Below are positions 48,096 through 59,350 of a stretch of DNA of 64,000 nt, piece after piece; the stretch's first letter is position 1, and each line of letters begins with the position of its first letter. This DNA is from Melampsora larici-populina 98AG31 (lineage: Eukaryota > Basidiomycota > Pucciniomycetes > Pucciniales > Melampsoraceae): assembly GCF_000204055.1 (NCBI RefSeq), contig NW_006768784.1, positions 731,323 through 795,322 of the forward strand, given 5' to 3'. The notes beneath the pieces were generated by a model. The model was not told the DNA's origin, did no database searches, and saw nothing but the letters and a program-made list of their open reading frames with translations. The position numbers and the translations under genes are program-made.

Positions 48096-49604
48096 TCTGG
48101 ATTTTAGCGTTATTGTAAAACTAAATCACATCGTTAACACACCCATAGTAGATGCTCTAAGATCACCAATCTACACAAGATTATGGAAAATGCTGTGATA
48201 CATTTTCTTGTGATGTATTTTTATGCAATCTCACAATCTCATCTACCATATATGTTCCATTGCAAAATCAAGTTGGTATGGATTATAGCAATATCTGTTC
48301 CATATTACCATTGTAGTCACCTCACTATGTAAATCCTGCTATGCTACGGTACACCACCAAGACAACATTTTGCAGGATGTCCTAACTGTCCTACATGAAG
48401 ACAATTGGGATGGTGGCCCAAGTCGGGAAATCATTGAGATGACCCTGAGGTGGGACATCCTCACGTCATCCTTTGGATTCCATGGCAGTGTCCTCAGTCA
48501 AAGCACATCTTGGAACACTCTGTGACAGTGCTTGCAGGAGACTGTGTCAGGATGTCTTGCCCTCTGCAAAAAAAGAGGACACCCTGAATGTATTCAAGTG
48601 TCCTTGTGGTATAGCTTCCAGAATTTTGCCTTGGTATTCCAAGGTAAATATAGGTTTTTTATTTTATTTCAATTGATTTACTACTATAATCCACTGAAAA
48701 GACTTGCACAAAATTAGACTGTTTCAGTTTGCAAATCCTTGGAGTCTTCAAAAAACTTGGACATACATTAATTTGGGGAAAGAGTTTATTTGGGAATTAA
48801 TGAATAAGATTAAGGAGAAGATGGGGAAAAGTAATTTGTGAATCCTCACTCTTTCCTTATATCATTTCATTAATCTTTGAAACCTCTGGAAACCCGTCTC
48901 GCTTAGTGATAGGACGTCTGTGTTTGGATTTCATCTGATCATGATGATCTTTCTGCAGGGAACTTGCTTAAGAGTGAGAGGCTGCAAATCGTTATGTATC
49001 ACAAGTGCATCAGCGCGGCGCAAGAATGGACTCACGTGCACTCACTCCTTGCGTGCCTCATACCCGCGCTTCGAATATGTACCTTGAAGACAGTTCCTTT
49101 CACCGTCTATCGCCACTGGCCAGATACAAAACCACTTTAACGCTGGTAGCATATCTCAACCAAAAGTGACCCTGTGGGGTACCTCACTTTGGTGATACAA
49201 AACAGAGCAAGGAGTAGGCTGCATGGATTGATTGGAGATGTCAGATATCAAAGCAAGTGACTGAAGTTGTAACTTCATGCAAGGGTTTTGCTTTGTGCAG
49301 CAAAGGTTCCATGAAAGCCTCTTCCTGCAACCTACTGACGATCCACAAATGAATCAAACTAAGCGATTTCAATGATCAAAGGATATTCACCATCAAAATG
49401 GAATCAGTTTGGCTCATTTCTTTGTGGTAGAGATTATGTGTGCTACAGAAGAGGGCCCGGGGGCTTGAGATTGCATAATTTTTTGGCCCGGGGCTGGAGA
49501 TTTGAGAAGAGCACTGAGGGTGGCCCTGACTGGCGCTGGACCCCCCACTGGGAGGCCCCCCGCTCCTAGCGAGAAAAGAAAAAGAACAATTTGACTAGCG
49601 AAGA
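48096..49604. other. Gene-free stretch between mobile elements
   Basis: No gene is supported. It has a GC-rich patch at about 49450-49570 (GGCCCGGGG runs) and otherwise ordinary or repetitive sequence. Confidence 0.4.
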
Positions 49605-49919
49605 CTTGTCGTTGGTAACTTGTTATTAACATAGGGGAATGTGAATAATTCGGACTTTTATTGACATGTAACTGTCTTAACAGTTTTCAGATATCTGTAT
49701 ATCTTTTGGTTTACAGCGATGATGTGCATCTTCTGTTTACCACCAGTCGAATTATTCTCATTAGCTGTTTACCGTCGAAATTATCTTCTCTATCCTGATT
49801 TCTCTCTAAGTAGTTCTTTCAATTTTGCTCTTAAACAAATCCGTCCATCGTGATAGTATCCCTCTGTGTTTGTCTAAAAATTTTAAAAAAACCGTCAAAG
49901 AATTTTTTCTCTGTTATAA

Positions 49920-51541
49920 ATGAGCAATGATAATTTCGACTATGAAGCCGCAAGGATGGTCAACGAAGGTTTGGCTGCCCTTACAGCTGAATATGTATCA
50001 GCTGAAGGTTCGACCGGCAAATCTATGGCATGGGTTCGATCAGAATATGCTAAGATCGTCCCTTACACCGCCCCGAACTGGTACCAACAATGGTCCAAGT
50101 TTGCCTTGGGTCTTATCAGATTGGATGAGAACGAGAACCGGCCAGTCTTTCAAAATGAAGGACCAGTTCCGACGAGACCAGTCAGATCAGAAGAAGATCC
50201 CGTTTTCGTTTTTAATTTGGCAGAGAATCCGGCCTTTCCAGCAGATGAAGAGCAAAGAAGTCAACCCCCTAGAAGTCGCTCTCCACCACCGCGTTCTTCC
50301 CCGACCCAAAGACCGCCTTCTCCACTTACGGGAAGTAATAGAGCAGCCCAACTGGTGCCTATTCTTACCCAAGAGCAAATCAACAATGCTCAAAAAGCAT
50401 GTGATTTGTTGGATTCCCGTCCAAAATCTCCTCCGAAAAAAGGAAAAGAGAAAGACAAGAATCAAGACGATGATGCCGATTCTGCAGTATCATCCGAGTC
50501 CGATGAAAAATTGGCTAAACATCAAAAGAAGTGGGATTTCTACCCTAGGACTCATGTGGGCCCTATTTCGAAAGAGCATTATTCGCCAAGCGCAGTGCGT
50601 TTCTCAGCAGCGACAAAAGGTTATGCATCGAGTCTTACAAAAGCAGTCAACGCCTTTAATGATAGCGTCAAACCCCCAGATTTCCCTGATAATTTGTCTA
50701 AAGAGTTACTTCAAGGAAAATACATCGACTTACGTAGGATCAAAGGTGAATTTCTTGCATCGAAGAAAGGCATGGACCCCTCTCTTATCGCAGAAGGGAG
50801 AGAGAAAAAGCTGGTTTTGCAGAATAGGACATATTCAAAAGAGCTTAACGATGTGCAAGAATGGTTTTACTACTTTGATATATTACAAAAAACCTATCAA
50901 GAAGCCTTTCCGAGCTGCTATGAAGATTTCTTACTATATGCGGGGTTCATCAAAGATTTATTTATGTCTGATGGCTTGAAAGCAGACTGGATTTGTGTGG
51001 CCAATTTTGATGCTGCTCTTAGAGGAAAATTCACAACAAAGCAAAACCTATCTTTTGCGGATTGGGCACACCCGAGCTTATCGACTCTCAAAACGAAGTA
51101 TATGCAGAACGCTTACAACAACATGGATACATCTACTTCAAATAGTACGTATTGCCATCAAGAACCTCCTCAACAATCGACTTCTAGCTCTTTTCAGAAT
51201 CAGATGCGCCAAAAATCTACTCCAAGACGCCAAGATTTTGTCCAAAAAGGAAAAGATTCGCCAAATCTTTATGACCATTTGTTTAAACATAAAGATATCT
51301 ATGCGATTGAAGATACAAGAAATCTGCAAGATGCTCAACAATATTGTTTCGGTTGGAATAATGGTTTCTGCAAGTTTGGGTCAAATTGCAGAAGGATCCA
51401 TCGATGTGTTGGTTTTTCTGTTCAATATCTTTTCTTTAGGCCAATTATCAATTTCTCTTGATTCTATTGTCTGACATGAGAGGTTTTTTATAGAATGTTA
51501 AAGGATGTAGACAAGAACATCCAGGATGTAAACATGTCTGA
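49920..51541 (+). CDS. Gag-like protein of the retrotransposon, CCCH zinc finger
   Basis: This is an open frame from ATG 49920, about 512 residues after removal of an 86-bp intron (51408-51493, GT-AG). The N-terminus is polar; the middle has Ser/Pro/Arg-rich sequence (PPRSRSPPPRSSPTQRP) and acidic/basic linkers; the core is helical. Near the C-terminus CFGWNNGFCKFGSNCRRIH fits a C-X7-C-X5-C-X3-H zinc finger, and splicing adds CNVKGCRQEHPGCKH, further Cys/His ligands. The unspliced frame would instead run into a hydrophobic, finger-less tail. It should bind element RNA. Its stop overlaps the start of the RT gene. Confidence 0.8.
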
Positions 51542-53539
51542 TTCTCCAAAAAATTTCATCTCCGGGTTGGTATTTCTTTATCATTTCCTCTTTTAAGGAG
51601 TTGGTTTCTTGTATGTTTTCGAGAAGCTGACAGTTAAGTACTTTCCAGGTCGTCATCTTCAGCGTTAATTGCCGTAAACGACAATATCTCTCCTGAAGTC
51701 GATCCAAATCAGAAATTTTTGCAAGGTTATATCTGGGACAGGTTGAATCCAATGGGGTGCTCTCCGGCTATCGAGTCAAGCCTGCACGCAAGACCGTTTC
51801 CAGACGCGCTGTCTCTAGAGGAGGACAAAGACGCAGCTTACGCACTTAGACAGTACCCTTTTCTATTCAAAAAAGTGACGCCGATAAACGTCGACAAATT
51901 GGAAACGTTGTTGGTCAATCATCCGAACCGTCAATTTGTCGATTCAGTTCTCAAAGGTTTGCGAGTTGGATTTTGGCCGTCATCAGCGCTTCCATCTTCC
52001 GAGGTTATCGACGGGCCAAATCATATCTCATGCGACGAACATCAACAAATTCTAGAAGATCAGTGTCAAGAAGAGGTCGATAAAGGAAGATATTGACAAG
52101 AATTTTCGACTCTGTTGTTAGGCATGAAAGTCATTCCCCTTTTAATGGTTTCAAAAAAGGATTCACTAAAAATGAGAGTGTGTTCCAATATGAGTGCAGG
52201 GAAACCTTCACCGAACGATTTGATAGACAAGGACAACATCAAGGTCACTTATGATTCCCTAAAATCTTTTATTCCCTTCCTAATCAACATGAAGAAGGAA
52301 TTTGGTGAAGTGGTCTTGTTCAAATCGGACGTCGAAGGCGCCTTTAGGATCTTACCAGCTCATCTTCAATATCAGATTCGCCAGATTTATAGATTTGGGA
52401 GGAAGTATAGAGCAGATCACAACTTATCCTTCGGTTCTTCAGCCTCTCCTCATATCTTTTGCGGAGTTTTCTCTTTGGTTCTTTGGATCGCAGAATTCGT
52501 ATTCGACATCAAGTATATGAACAACATGATGGACGACATCTGGGCAGTTTGTTCAGCAAAACATTTCATCAATTTCAAAGGTCGAAGAATTCCGACTCCT
52601 CAAGCAAAACTCCTCAATTTGTTCGATATTCTCGGGATTCCCTGGGTTTGGAAAAAACAGATCCATGGTCCGGTAATAGAGATTATTGGTCACGTGGTGG
52701 ATTCAGAAAAGATGTTATTTTATTTACATCCAGACAAAAAAGCTCACTTGGTAAAAACTTTTGAAGATTTTGTGCTAAAACCAAGTCATTCTCTTCGAGA
52801 TTGGCAGGAGTTATTAGGTCACGGTTCTTGGGCTTGCACGTCTATGCCATGGGGAAGGTTCGCCCTGCAAAGTTCGTACAAAAAAATTGCCGGGAAAGCT
52901 CATCGGTTTTTACAAATTCATCTTAACAAAGAAATTCAAAATGATCTAAGATGGTTGACACAATTTTTTAAGAATTCTGATGGGGTGAAGGTTTTGGAGT
53001 CTTCAAGATGGGGTTTGGCTGAAGCCGATTCCGTATTTTCTTCAGATGCTTGTATGTCAGGTTTAGGTATTTGGGAACCAAGCTCAAGATTAGGGTTTTA
53101 TTTTATTTTTCCCCCTCCAGAGAGAAATATCTATTGGGCTGAATTATTAGGAGTTGTTTCAGCTATAGATATCGGTATTAATAACGGTGCGAAGAAGATT
53201 TTCGTTTATTCAGACAACAAATCAGTGGTGGATCTTTTCAGCTCGCATTGTCCTAATTGGATTGTGAGACCTATATTCAGGTACTGTATTAACCGTTTAA
53301 TAAGTGCAGGAGCTGATATAAGGGTCATGCACATTTCTGGAGACACCAATTCCGAAGCGGATCAATTATCGCGTCAAAAAGAACTATTATCAGATAAAGC
53401 TTACGAGGTTGTGCTTCGTTCTTTAGATGCAGTATCTATTTCATATTTAAAAATCAATCATTCTCTTTCATCAGGAGGTTTTGAATCGAATCTGAAAGTA
53501 ACTAACTCTCATCTTCAGCCATGGGTAGATCTACAATAA
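51534..53539 (+). pseudogene. Reverse transcriptase-RNase H of the retrotransposon, one in-frame stop
   Basis: The gene starts at ATG 51534, which overlaps the Gag TGA as ATGTCTGA, with an intron from about 51567 to 51648. RT marks: VIPLLMVSKKDSLKMRVCSN, VVLFKSDVEGAFRILP (first catalytic Asp), LSFGSSASPHIF, and MNNMMDDIW (the DD pair). RNase H marks: VFSSDACMSGLGIWEP, KIFVYSDNKSVVDLF, and GDTNSEADQLSRQ. A TGA at 52094-52096 lies in frame between VDKGRY and QEFSTLL; reading is open on both sides. It is most simply a recent nonsense mutation that disables this copy. Otherwise the gene looks full length. Confidence 0.85.
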
Positions 53540-54540
53540 AGAAGTCTCCTATTAAAAATATTACGCTAGAAGATTTACGAATTTTGTCAAATCAAGATCG
53601 TCGGTCTTCTGTGCAAAAATCATCTCTTATTAAGTATAAATCCGGTTTTAAACGCTTTTCTGAATTCTGCATTTTATTTGGTCATTCTTTAGACCCTTCA
53701 GTTCAGAACTTATGTGATTTTGTTTCGTTTGCAAGTTGCTCGATCTCACCTCGTTCAGTACGAGCTTATTTGGTTGGCATTGCTCATATGTTTAAGTTAA
53801 ATTTCCCTGCAATTCCTTGTTACACTCACCATCCAGACGTCAAAGATACTATGAAATCGTGTATGAAGAACTGGTCAAAGCCTGTAGTCAGAAAAAACCC
53901 GCTTTTGTTAGAACAAATTGAATCAGTAGTCGCCAAATCTTCAAATTCGCACGACGATTGTCTTTTCTTAGCGATGTTAGGTGTGGGGTTCGGTGGTTTG
54001 CATCGCCTCGGTGAACTCACGATTCCGGATTCAAAGTTCTTGTTTGACGAAAAGAAAATTATTTTACGTTCAGCTCTTCAAATCTCAAAATGCAAAAAAA
54101 TTATTCAATATCAGTTACTGTATTCAAAGTGCGATTCGACTTTCGTAGGATCACCAATCATCATTCAATCTTTCGAAAATACCTCCGCTTGTCCGGTCCG
54201 TCTTCTCAAATCATATCTACGTTCAAGAGATACAGAATTCATGGCATCTACCGAACTTTTCATTAATTCAAACGGGTCTCCTCCTTCTCGAGCTTGGTTT
54301 TTATCAAGATTTCATATTCATTTCGACAAAACCTTTTCTGGTCATTCCTTACGATCTGGCGGAGCGACTGCATTAGCTCAGGCAGGTGCTTCCATGGATT
54401 ATATTAAAAGTGCAGGCCGTTGGTCGTCCGAGGCGTTCTTAATTTATGTACGCGGTCACGTGGCTTTACGTTTACCTGAAAATCAAAAACACGTAATTGG
54501 TCATGTGTCCCATGTGGGAGCTAATGTGTCCTTTGTTTAG
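53521..54540 (+). CDS. Tyrosine recombinase of the retrotransposon
   Basis: The 339-residue protein starts at ATG 53521 inside the end of the RT gene, in another frame. N-terminal SAM-like helices (KSSLIKYKSGFKRFSEFCIL) precede the catalytic part. GGLHRLGELTIPDSKF holds the first Arg, FSGHSLRSGGATALAQAGAS the His-X-X-Arg, and AGRWSSEAFLIYVRGH the Trp/His-like position and nucleophilic Tyr. All residues for strand exchange are present. It should integrate the circular DNA intermediate. Confidence 0.92.
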   Translation: MGRSTIKKSPIKNITLEDLRILSNQDRRSSVQKSSLIKYKSGFKRFSEFCILFGHSLDPSVQNLCDFVSFASCSISPRSVRAYLVGIAHMFKLNFPAIPCYTHHPDVKDTMKSCMKNWSKPVVRKNPLLLEQIESVVAKSSNSHDDCLFLAMLGVGFGGLHRLGELTIPDSKFLFDEKKIILRSALQISKCKKIIQYQLLYSKCDSTFVGSPIIIQSFENTSACPVRLLKSYLRSRDTEFMASTELFINSNGSPPSRAWFLSRFHIHFDKTFSGHSLRSGGATALAQAGASMDYIKSAGRWSSEAFLIYVRGHVALRLPENQKHVIGHVSHVGANVSFV

Positions 54541-55581
54541 TGGTGAGTTTTATGTTTATACGTCATGGTAATGATTGCCTGACGTTTGGTAATTATTGCC
54601 ATCTGGTAATTATTACCTTTGATTTGGTAATTAGTGCCATTCCAGGTCATTTTTTCCTGACGATTCTTCTTGATGGTAATTATTGCCTCTCGAAAATTTT
54701 TTAAAGAAATTGGTTCGTTTATTCATTCCAAACTTATTATAAGTTTGTATTCTAAAAAATTGGGCATGTCTTCGTTATGTAAAAGACAACTAACAAACCC
54801 TGTTATATCTCCTACTTCACCACTCTTTAGATACCCTGTTCATAGGCGGGTCGGAGAGGGGGTTTTGGTTGCTAGCAGTAATTCAATATTATCCTTGCGA
54901 GGATTTCGCCCAAACATTCTTTTACTCTTTGAGTAAATGTTTTAAGTTCCTTTCAGTAAGTTTACTTAGACACATTTCTTGTCGTTGGTAACTTGTTATT
55001 AACATAGGGGAATGTGAATAATTCGGACTTTTATTGACATGTAACTCTTTTAACAGTTTTTGGATATCTGTATATCTTTTGGTTTACAGCGATTATGTGC
55101 ATCTTCTGTTTACCACCAGTCGAATTATTCTCATTAGCTGTTTACCGTCGAAATTATCTTCTCTATCCTGATTTCTCTCTAAGTAGTTCTTTCAATTTCG
55201 CGGCCCTCCCACCCTTCTACCTGGTTTTGTTATCGTGTTTAAATTGTGTTTTAGTTAAGTTATCAAGTTCTTAGTAGTTTTTTTTTTAAAAAAAAAAAAG
55301 GGGAACGGTGTTGTGTTGAATCTAGTTTTTCTAGTGTTACTTTTCATTAGGTTATTTTTTATATTCTATATTAAGCAGCTTTATTTTTAGGCTCGTATTT
55401 TAGCTATGTGTTTGTAGCAGCTTAGGTTTTTTCATTCAGCTCCGCTTCCACCCCGTAGGGGGTTTTGGTTGCTAGCAGTAATTCAATATTATCCTTGCGA
55501 GGATTTCGCCCAAACATTCTTTTCCTCTTTGAGTAAATGTTTTAAGTTCCTTTCAGTAAGTTTACTTAGACACATTTCTTG

Positions 55582-58500
55582 AAATAAACTGTGCACCACA
55601 TGAAACTTAACCCAGTCCTGTTTGCAGGAGGGTGGTGGGCGGGAAATAAAAATTTATTGAATAACGCTAGACTGATAGATAAATGAAAAAGATAGAAATA
55701 ATAACGACGACTGAAATAACAGGTATAAAGGATTGATTATTGACGATTTTATTGTTGGGATTTTTCTGAGTAAATAAATCGCACACAATTCGCTAATTAG
55801 GGAAAGGAGAGGAAGACTCGCAATACAAAATGGGAGTGAGAGAAAAGTCCGGACTGTCTTGTTGGTGGCACGGCCAGACCCATTGGGGGGATCTGTCGTC
55901 TGCCTTTGCTGCTCCTCTTCTGAGAGTGGGTTCGCACTGTAATCTTCCTACCTGGGTGTCAATCGCCATTTCACGGATTCCACTGTGTTAACATTTCATG
56001 CCAACCTCGAATAGTTATTTGAAACCTTTTTCGAGATAAACAGGGATTTCAATTAAAGGTGCATTCACCATCAAAATCGAGTTATTTGAAACCGTTCTCG
56101 AGATAAACCGGTTCTTTTTTACACCACGGGGGCACCCTGACCACCAAATGACCATCCCAACCGGCCACCAGTAGACCGCCACTCTGTGCGGAGTGACTGA
56201 CCACCGCCAGGTAGTCAGTTTGGCGACGACCGTGTGCCGAACATAAGGAGACCTTGGTGGCCAGCATGAGAGCAGCTTGAGGGTGCTCGTGCGGTGCCAG
56301 AGGTCTGGTCGTGTGCGACCCTCCGACGGTCAGTGGGCTTTTTCAAAACCCGCAGGGACTCAATATCCCGGGGCCAAACCCCATTGGACCTCATTGGGAC
56401 CGGTGATTCAATTGGGGCATGAGGAGCTGTCAAGACCAAATCAAGTTCATTGTGGGCATAAAGCGGACTGGATTACTGGAATGAGCAAAATGGCCACATA
56501 AAACGGTCTCATTGAAAGATGAATAAAAACAAGAGAGATTGGACAGATTGTTGAAAAAGGAAAGAAAACATTTTTTTGATTTTCAATGTTTTAGTATGAG
56601 AAGACGACAATTTGAAGGCAAAAAGGGAACTTTTTTTTGATTTTGAATGTGAGAAGAGAAGAAAAGACATTTGGGTTTGAGATGGTCGCTACATCTCAAA
56701 TCTCAACAAAGAAATATTGATCAAACTGACATCGGGCTACTGATGTCAGTCTGTTACCTGTGTGAACGATTTCAGCCAACTGTACTGGTTGACAAAAGAA
56801 CGAGAGAAAGAACTTGCCTGAAGTACTACCACGGACCGATTGTGCCGTCAAAGTGGAAGCACGGTTGGTCGAAAGTATGAAGAGGAGATGAGATCATTAT
56901 CATATACCAGCGAACGAAGTGAAAGACAAGGAAATGAAAGCAGCTGACTCATGGACAGAGTCGAATGCGGTCCCACACGTGATTGTTGAGATGACATTCC
57001 GTGAACGCGATGAAGTAAGATGAGTGAGGTGATGAAAAATGGTTCAAATGAATGTTCAATCTCAGTTGATAATATGAAACTTTGGCGAAGAGGAGAAGCA
57101 CACGAAGAGGGGTGGTTTTTATCTCATGATCATGATCAGACACCAGAAAACCGTGTTACCCAGGGGTGATGCTGCGATGCGAGAACACTGTGTTCCCAGG
57201 AGATGGCAGGGGTGCATTAGTATATAATGTAGCCTCTGATTGGTCTTCACTTCCTTTCGAACATGCAGCCACGCGACCACCTGTTCAAAGGCACACGCCA
57301 ACCAATCAGAGACTTTGAAGGCCTCTTTAGGATATCAGTGATGGATTGTCCAGAGGAACAATGCAAAGAAGGACGGTGATCAACCGTTCATGCGCAAGAT
57401 GACCAATCAGACGCTTTTGATCATCTGGGTGTTGTTTGGGACCCGCTGGAGGAGGCAGAGCAAGAGCGAAATGGATTTTGCAATTCGTCACATCACATTT
57501 CAAAAAGAAGATTGTCACGGTTAGAGCATCACCAACGGGCGCCTGGAAACGTACGATTTCTGACAGAAACGTAAGTCAAAAAATACGTTTTCCAAATTTT
57601 TCCGAAATTCACCCTCCACCGCGCGACCTAGGTCGCACGGTTGGCCAGGTGTGTGAGCATTGTTTTCCGAACAATTAGGTTTCACAGGGTTCAACCAGAT
57701 TCTTTTTGGGTCCCTCTGGAAACCTGTTTTCCCATGTTTTGGACATAGTTCGGACACATGTAGACCAGCTCTTGTCAAAGAGCGGTCCAAACTTCAAACT
57801 TCATGAACAGCGATCAAAATACATGATTGCTAAACTCGCAAGGATAGACGTCTGTGGAAGTCCAAGTCTGGTTTCCAGACGGCTCCAGTTTGCGCGCTGC
57901 AGAGAAGTGTCGCTGGATCAAAATACATAGAGCAGTACAGTGACGTACTGGCAACTGTACTGCTCTGTACGAGGTTTTCAGTTTGTGGCGCGTTGGTGAT
58001 GCTCTTAACAAGGTCAAAAATGTGTGATTTTGGGTGATTGGAACCGACCAGAATCATTCCATATCAATTTAACACCGAGCCTTTGACGCGTTCGTTCGGC
58101 TTCTGAGTTGATATGTATCCTCGGTCCTTGATTGTAAATGCACCGAGGAGCGACCGTGGGACCATTGTGGGGAGATCTTGGTTGCTCGTACAAACTTGGA
58201 GGCAAGCTGTCATGACAATGACATGATAAGTTGTTTGCTTGCATCAGTTCCGGACTTATCGAGAATGACTCCTCAGCGAGCAAAGTCCTGTCCTCGCGCT
58301 TTCCCCTTCACGCTGACCAACTAGGTCGCCTATGGGCCAACGTGGTGCGGCTGCTGGCTGTTCTGGGCGCAAACAGGGGCGGCCTGAGAAGGCCATCCCG
58401 AGGTGGCCTTCGGCCTACCCAGGGGCGAGCTACGGGCCGGAATACGACTCGACATGTTGAAGACCGGTCAGGACCAACTTCTGACCCAGGATCCCCCCGT

Positions 58501-59350
58501 GGTGTACTGAACTCGAGGAGGACAACTGAGAGAAAAAAGCCGATTTATCGTTAACAGATCTTGAGCTTACTTGCCCTTACCTAACCAGAAGTGAGATGGA
58601 GACCCACAGCAAAGTTCCTGGGTTCAATTAAGTTGCTGGGATCTGAGGATGAGTAAGGCCGAAGCTGAAGATGATTTACAAGTTGAAATCTTGAATCTCT
58701 GAATCTCGGTTAAGTAGAGTCAGAGATAAGCGAGGAGAATGAAGAAGATCGATAAAGTTAAACATTCGAGACTTGCCAGATGATCATGAGCTGATAAAGT
58801 CTCCACCTCAACTAATTTTCACCATCACCACTCTCTGCGCACAAGCAGGTATGTAAAGCAACAAGTCCTGAAAATCTCACCCACCTCAAATGGATAGAAC
58901 CACACAGGAGCTAGTTAATTTAAAATATGTCAACTCACAGCTTTTCTTTCAGAATCAAAAAAACTCACCAAGGATAACCGTGTGAAGAGAAATCGGTACT
59001 ACTTTTGAGCATGTGCTCTTGGCTTCAGACTTGGTGAAGATGAAAAGGACCTTTATTTGATAAAGACTAGCGAGATAGCCAACCAATCTCCCTTTCAATA
59101 AACCCCCCCTGAAAATCAGAAATGCAAGTTAAATGAAAAGCAGAACGCTTGCCTAATAAATACTCACTAAAACTCATTTGATAATCCCCTAAACCTTTTA
59201 AAGCTTGATTAATTTATCAATCATTACCTTTCATTACCATCAATCAATCATCAATTATCATTCGTTCTTTAACCAACACTTGATTGATCTTTTATGCAAT
59301 AACCACCAACTCAATTGAACTCAAGAAAACCCACAAGTCTTTTTGTCCTA
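55582..59350. other. Long gene-free region with MITE and short repeats
   Basis: No gene is supported. It holds a short tandem duplication at 56010-56044 and 56080-56114 (GTTATTTGAAACC and CGAGATAAAC shared), the MITE at 57524-58004 described separately, and a GC-rich stretch at about 58290-58520 with an imperfect inverted pair (AAGGCCATC / GGTGGCCTT). Open frames here carry no motifs. From 59160 on, the sequence is CT/AT-rich, a likely promoter for the GH5 gene. Confidence 0.5.
57521..58007. mobile_element. MITE with GAGCATCACCAACG termini and TTA target duplication
   Basis: The 481-bp element at 57524-58004 begins GAGCATCACCAACGGGCGCC and ends GGCGCGTTGGTGATGCTC, its inverted partner over 14 bp and more. 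TTA flanks both sides (57521-57523 and 58005-58007). A TTA duplication suits PIF/Harbinger-type or a CACTA-type 3-bp mechanism. An inner inverted pair GAGCAGTACA/TGTACTGCTC lies near 57930-57970. There is no coding capacity. Confidence 0.85.

Larger units (their letters stand above)
49605..55581 (+). mobile_element. Tyrosine-recombinase retrotransposon with split direct repeats (Ngaro/DIRS-like)
   Basis: The order is A1 (49605-49824), three genes, B1 (54857-54981), A2 (54978-55198), internal spacer, B2 (55457-55581). A1 matches A2 and B1 matches B2 nearly perfectly, which is the split-direct-repeat layout of Ngaro/PAT-type elements. B1 and A2 meet at CTTG, the likely recombination core, and there is no visible target duplication, as expected for integration by a tyrosine recombinase. 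Genes are Gag, RT-RNase H and recombinase; only one coding defect is visible. High A1/A2 and B1/B2 identity indicates a recent insertion. Confidence 0.92.

Noticed and set aside
49927..50979. 350-codon frame overlapping Gag
   Set aside because: It is a shifted-frame shadow of the Gag gene; the Gag frame has the zinc finger and ends at the RT start.
54670..54936. 88-codon frame after the recombinase
   Set aside because: It runs into the B1 repeat and has no motif; it is spacer and repeat sequence of the retrotransposon.
58231..58554. 107-codon frame in GC-rich DNA
   Set aside because: Composition is driven by GC-rich repeated GGCC sequence; no domain, signal or splice partner is visible.
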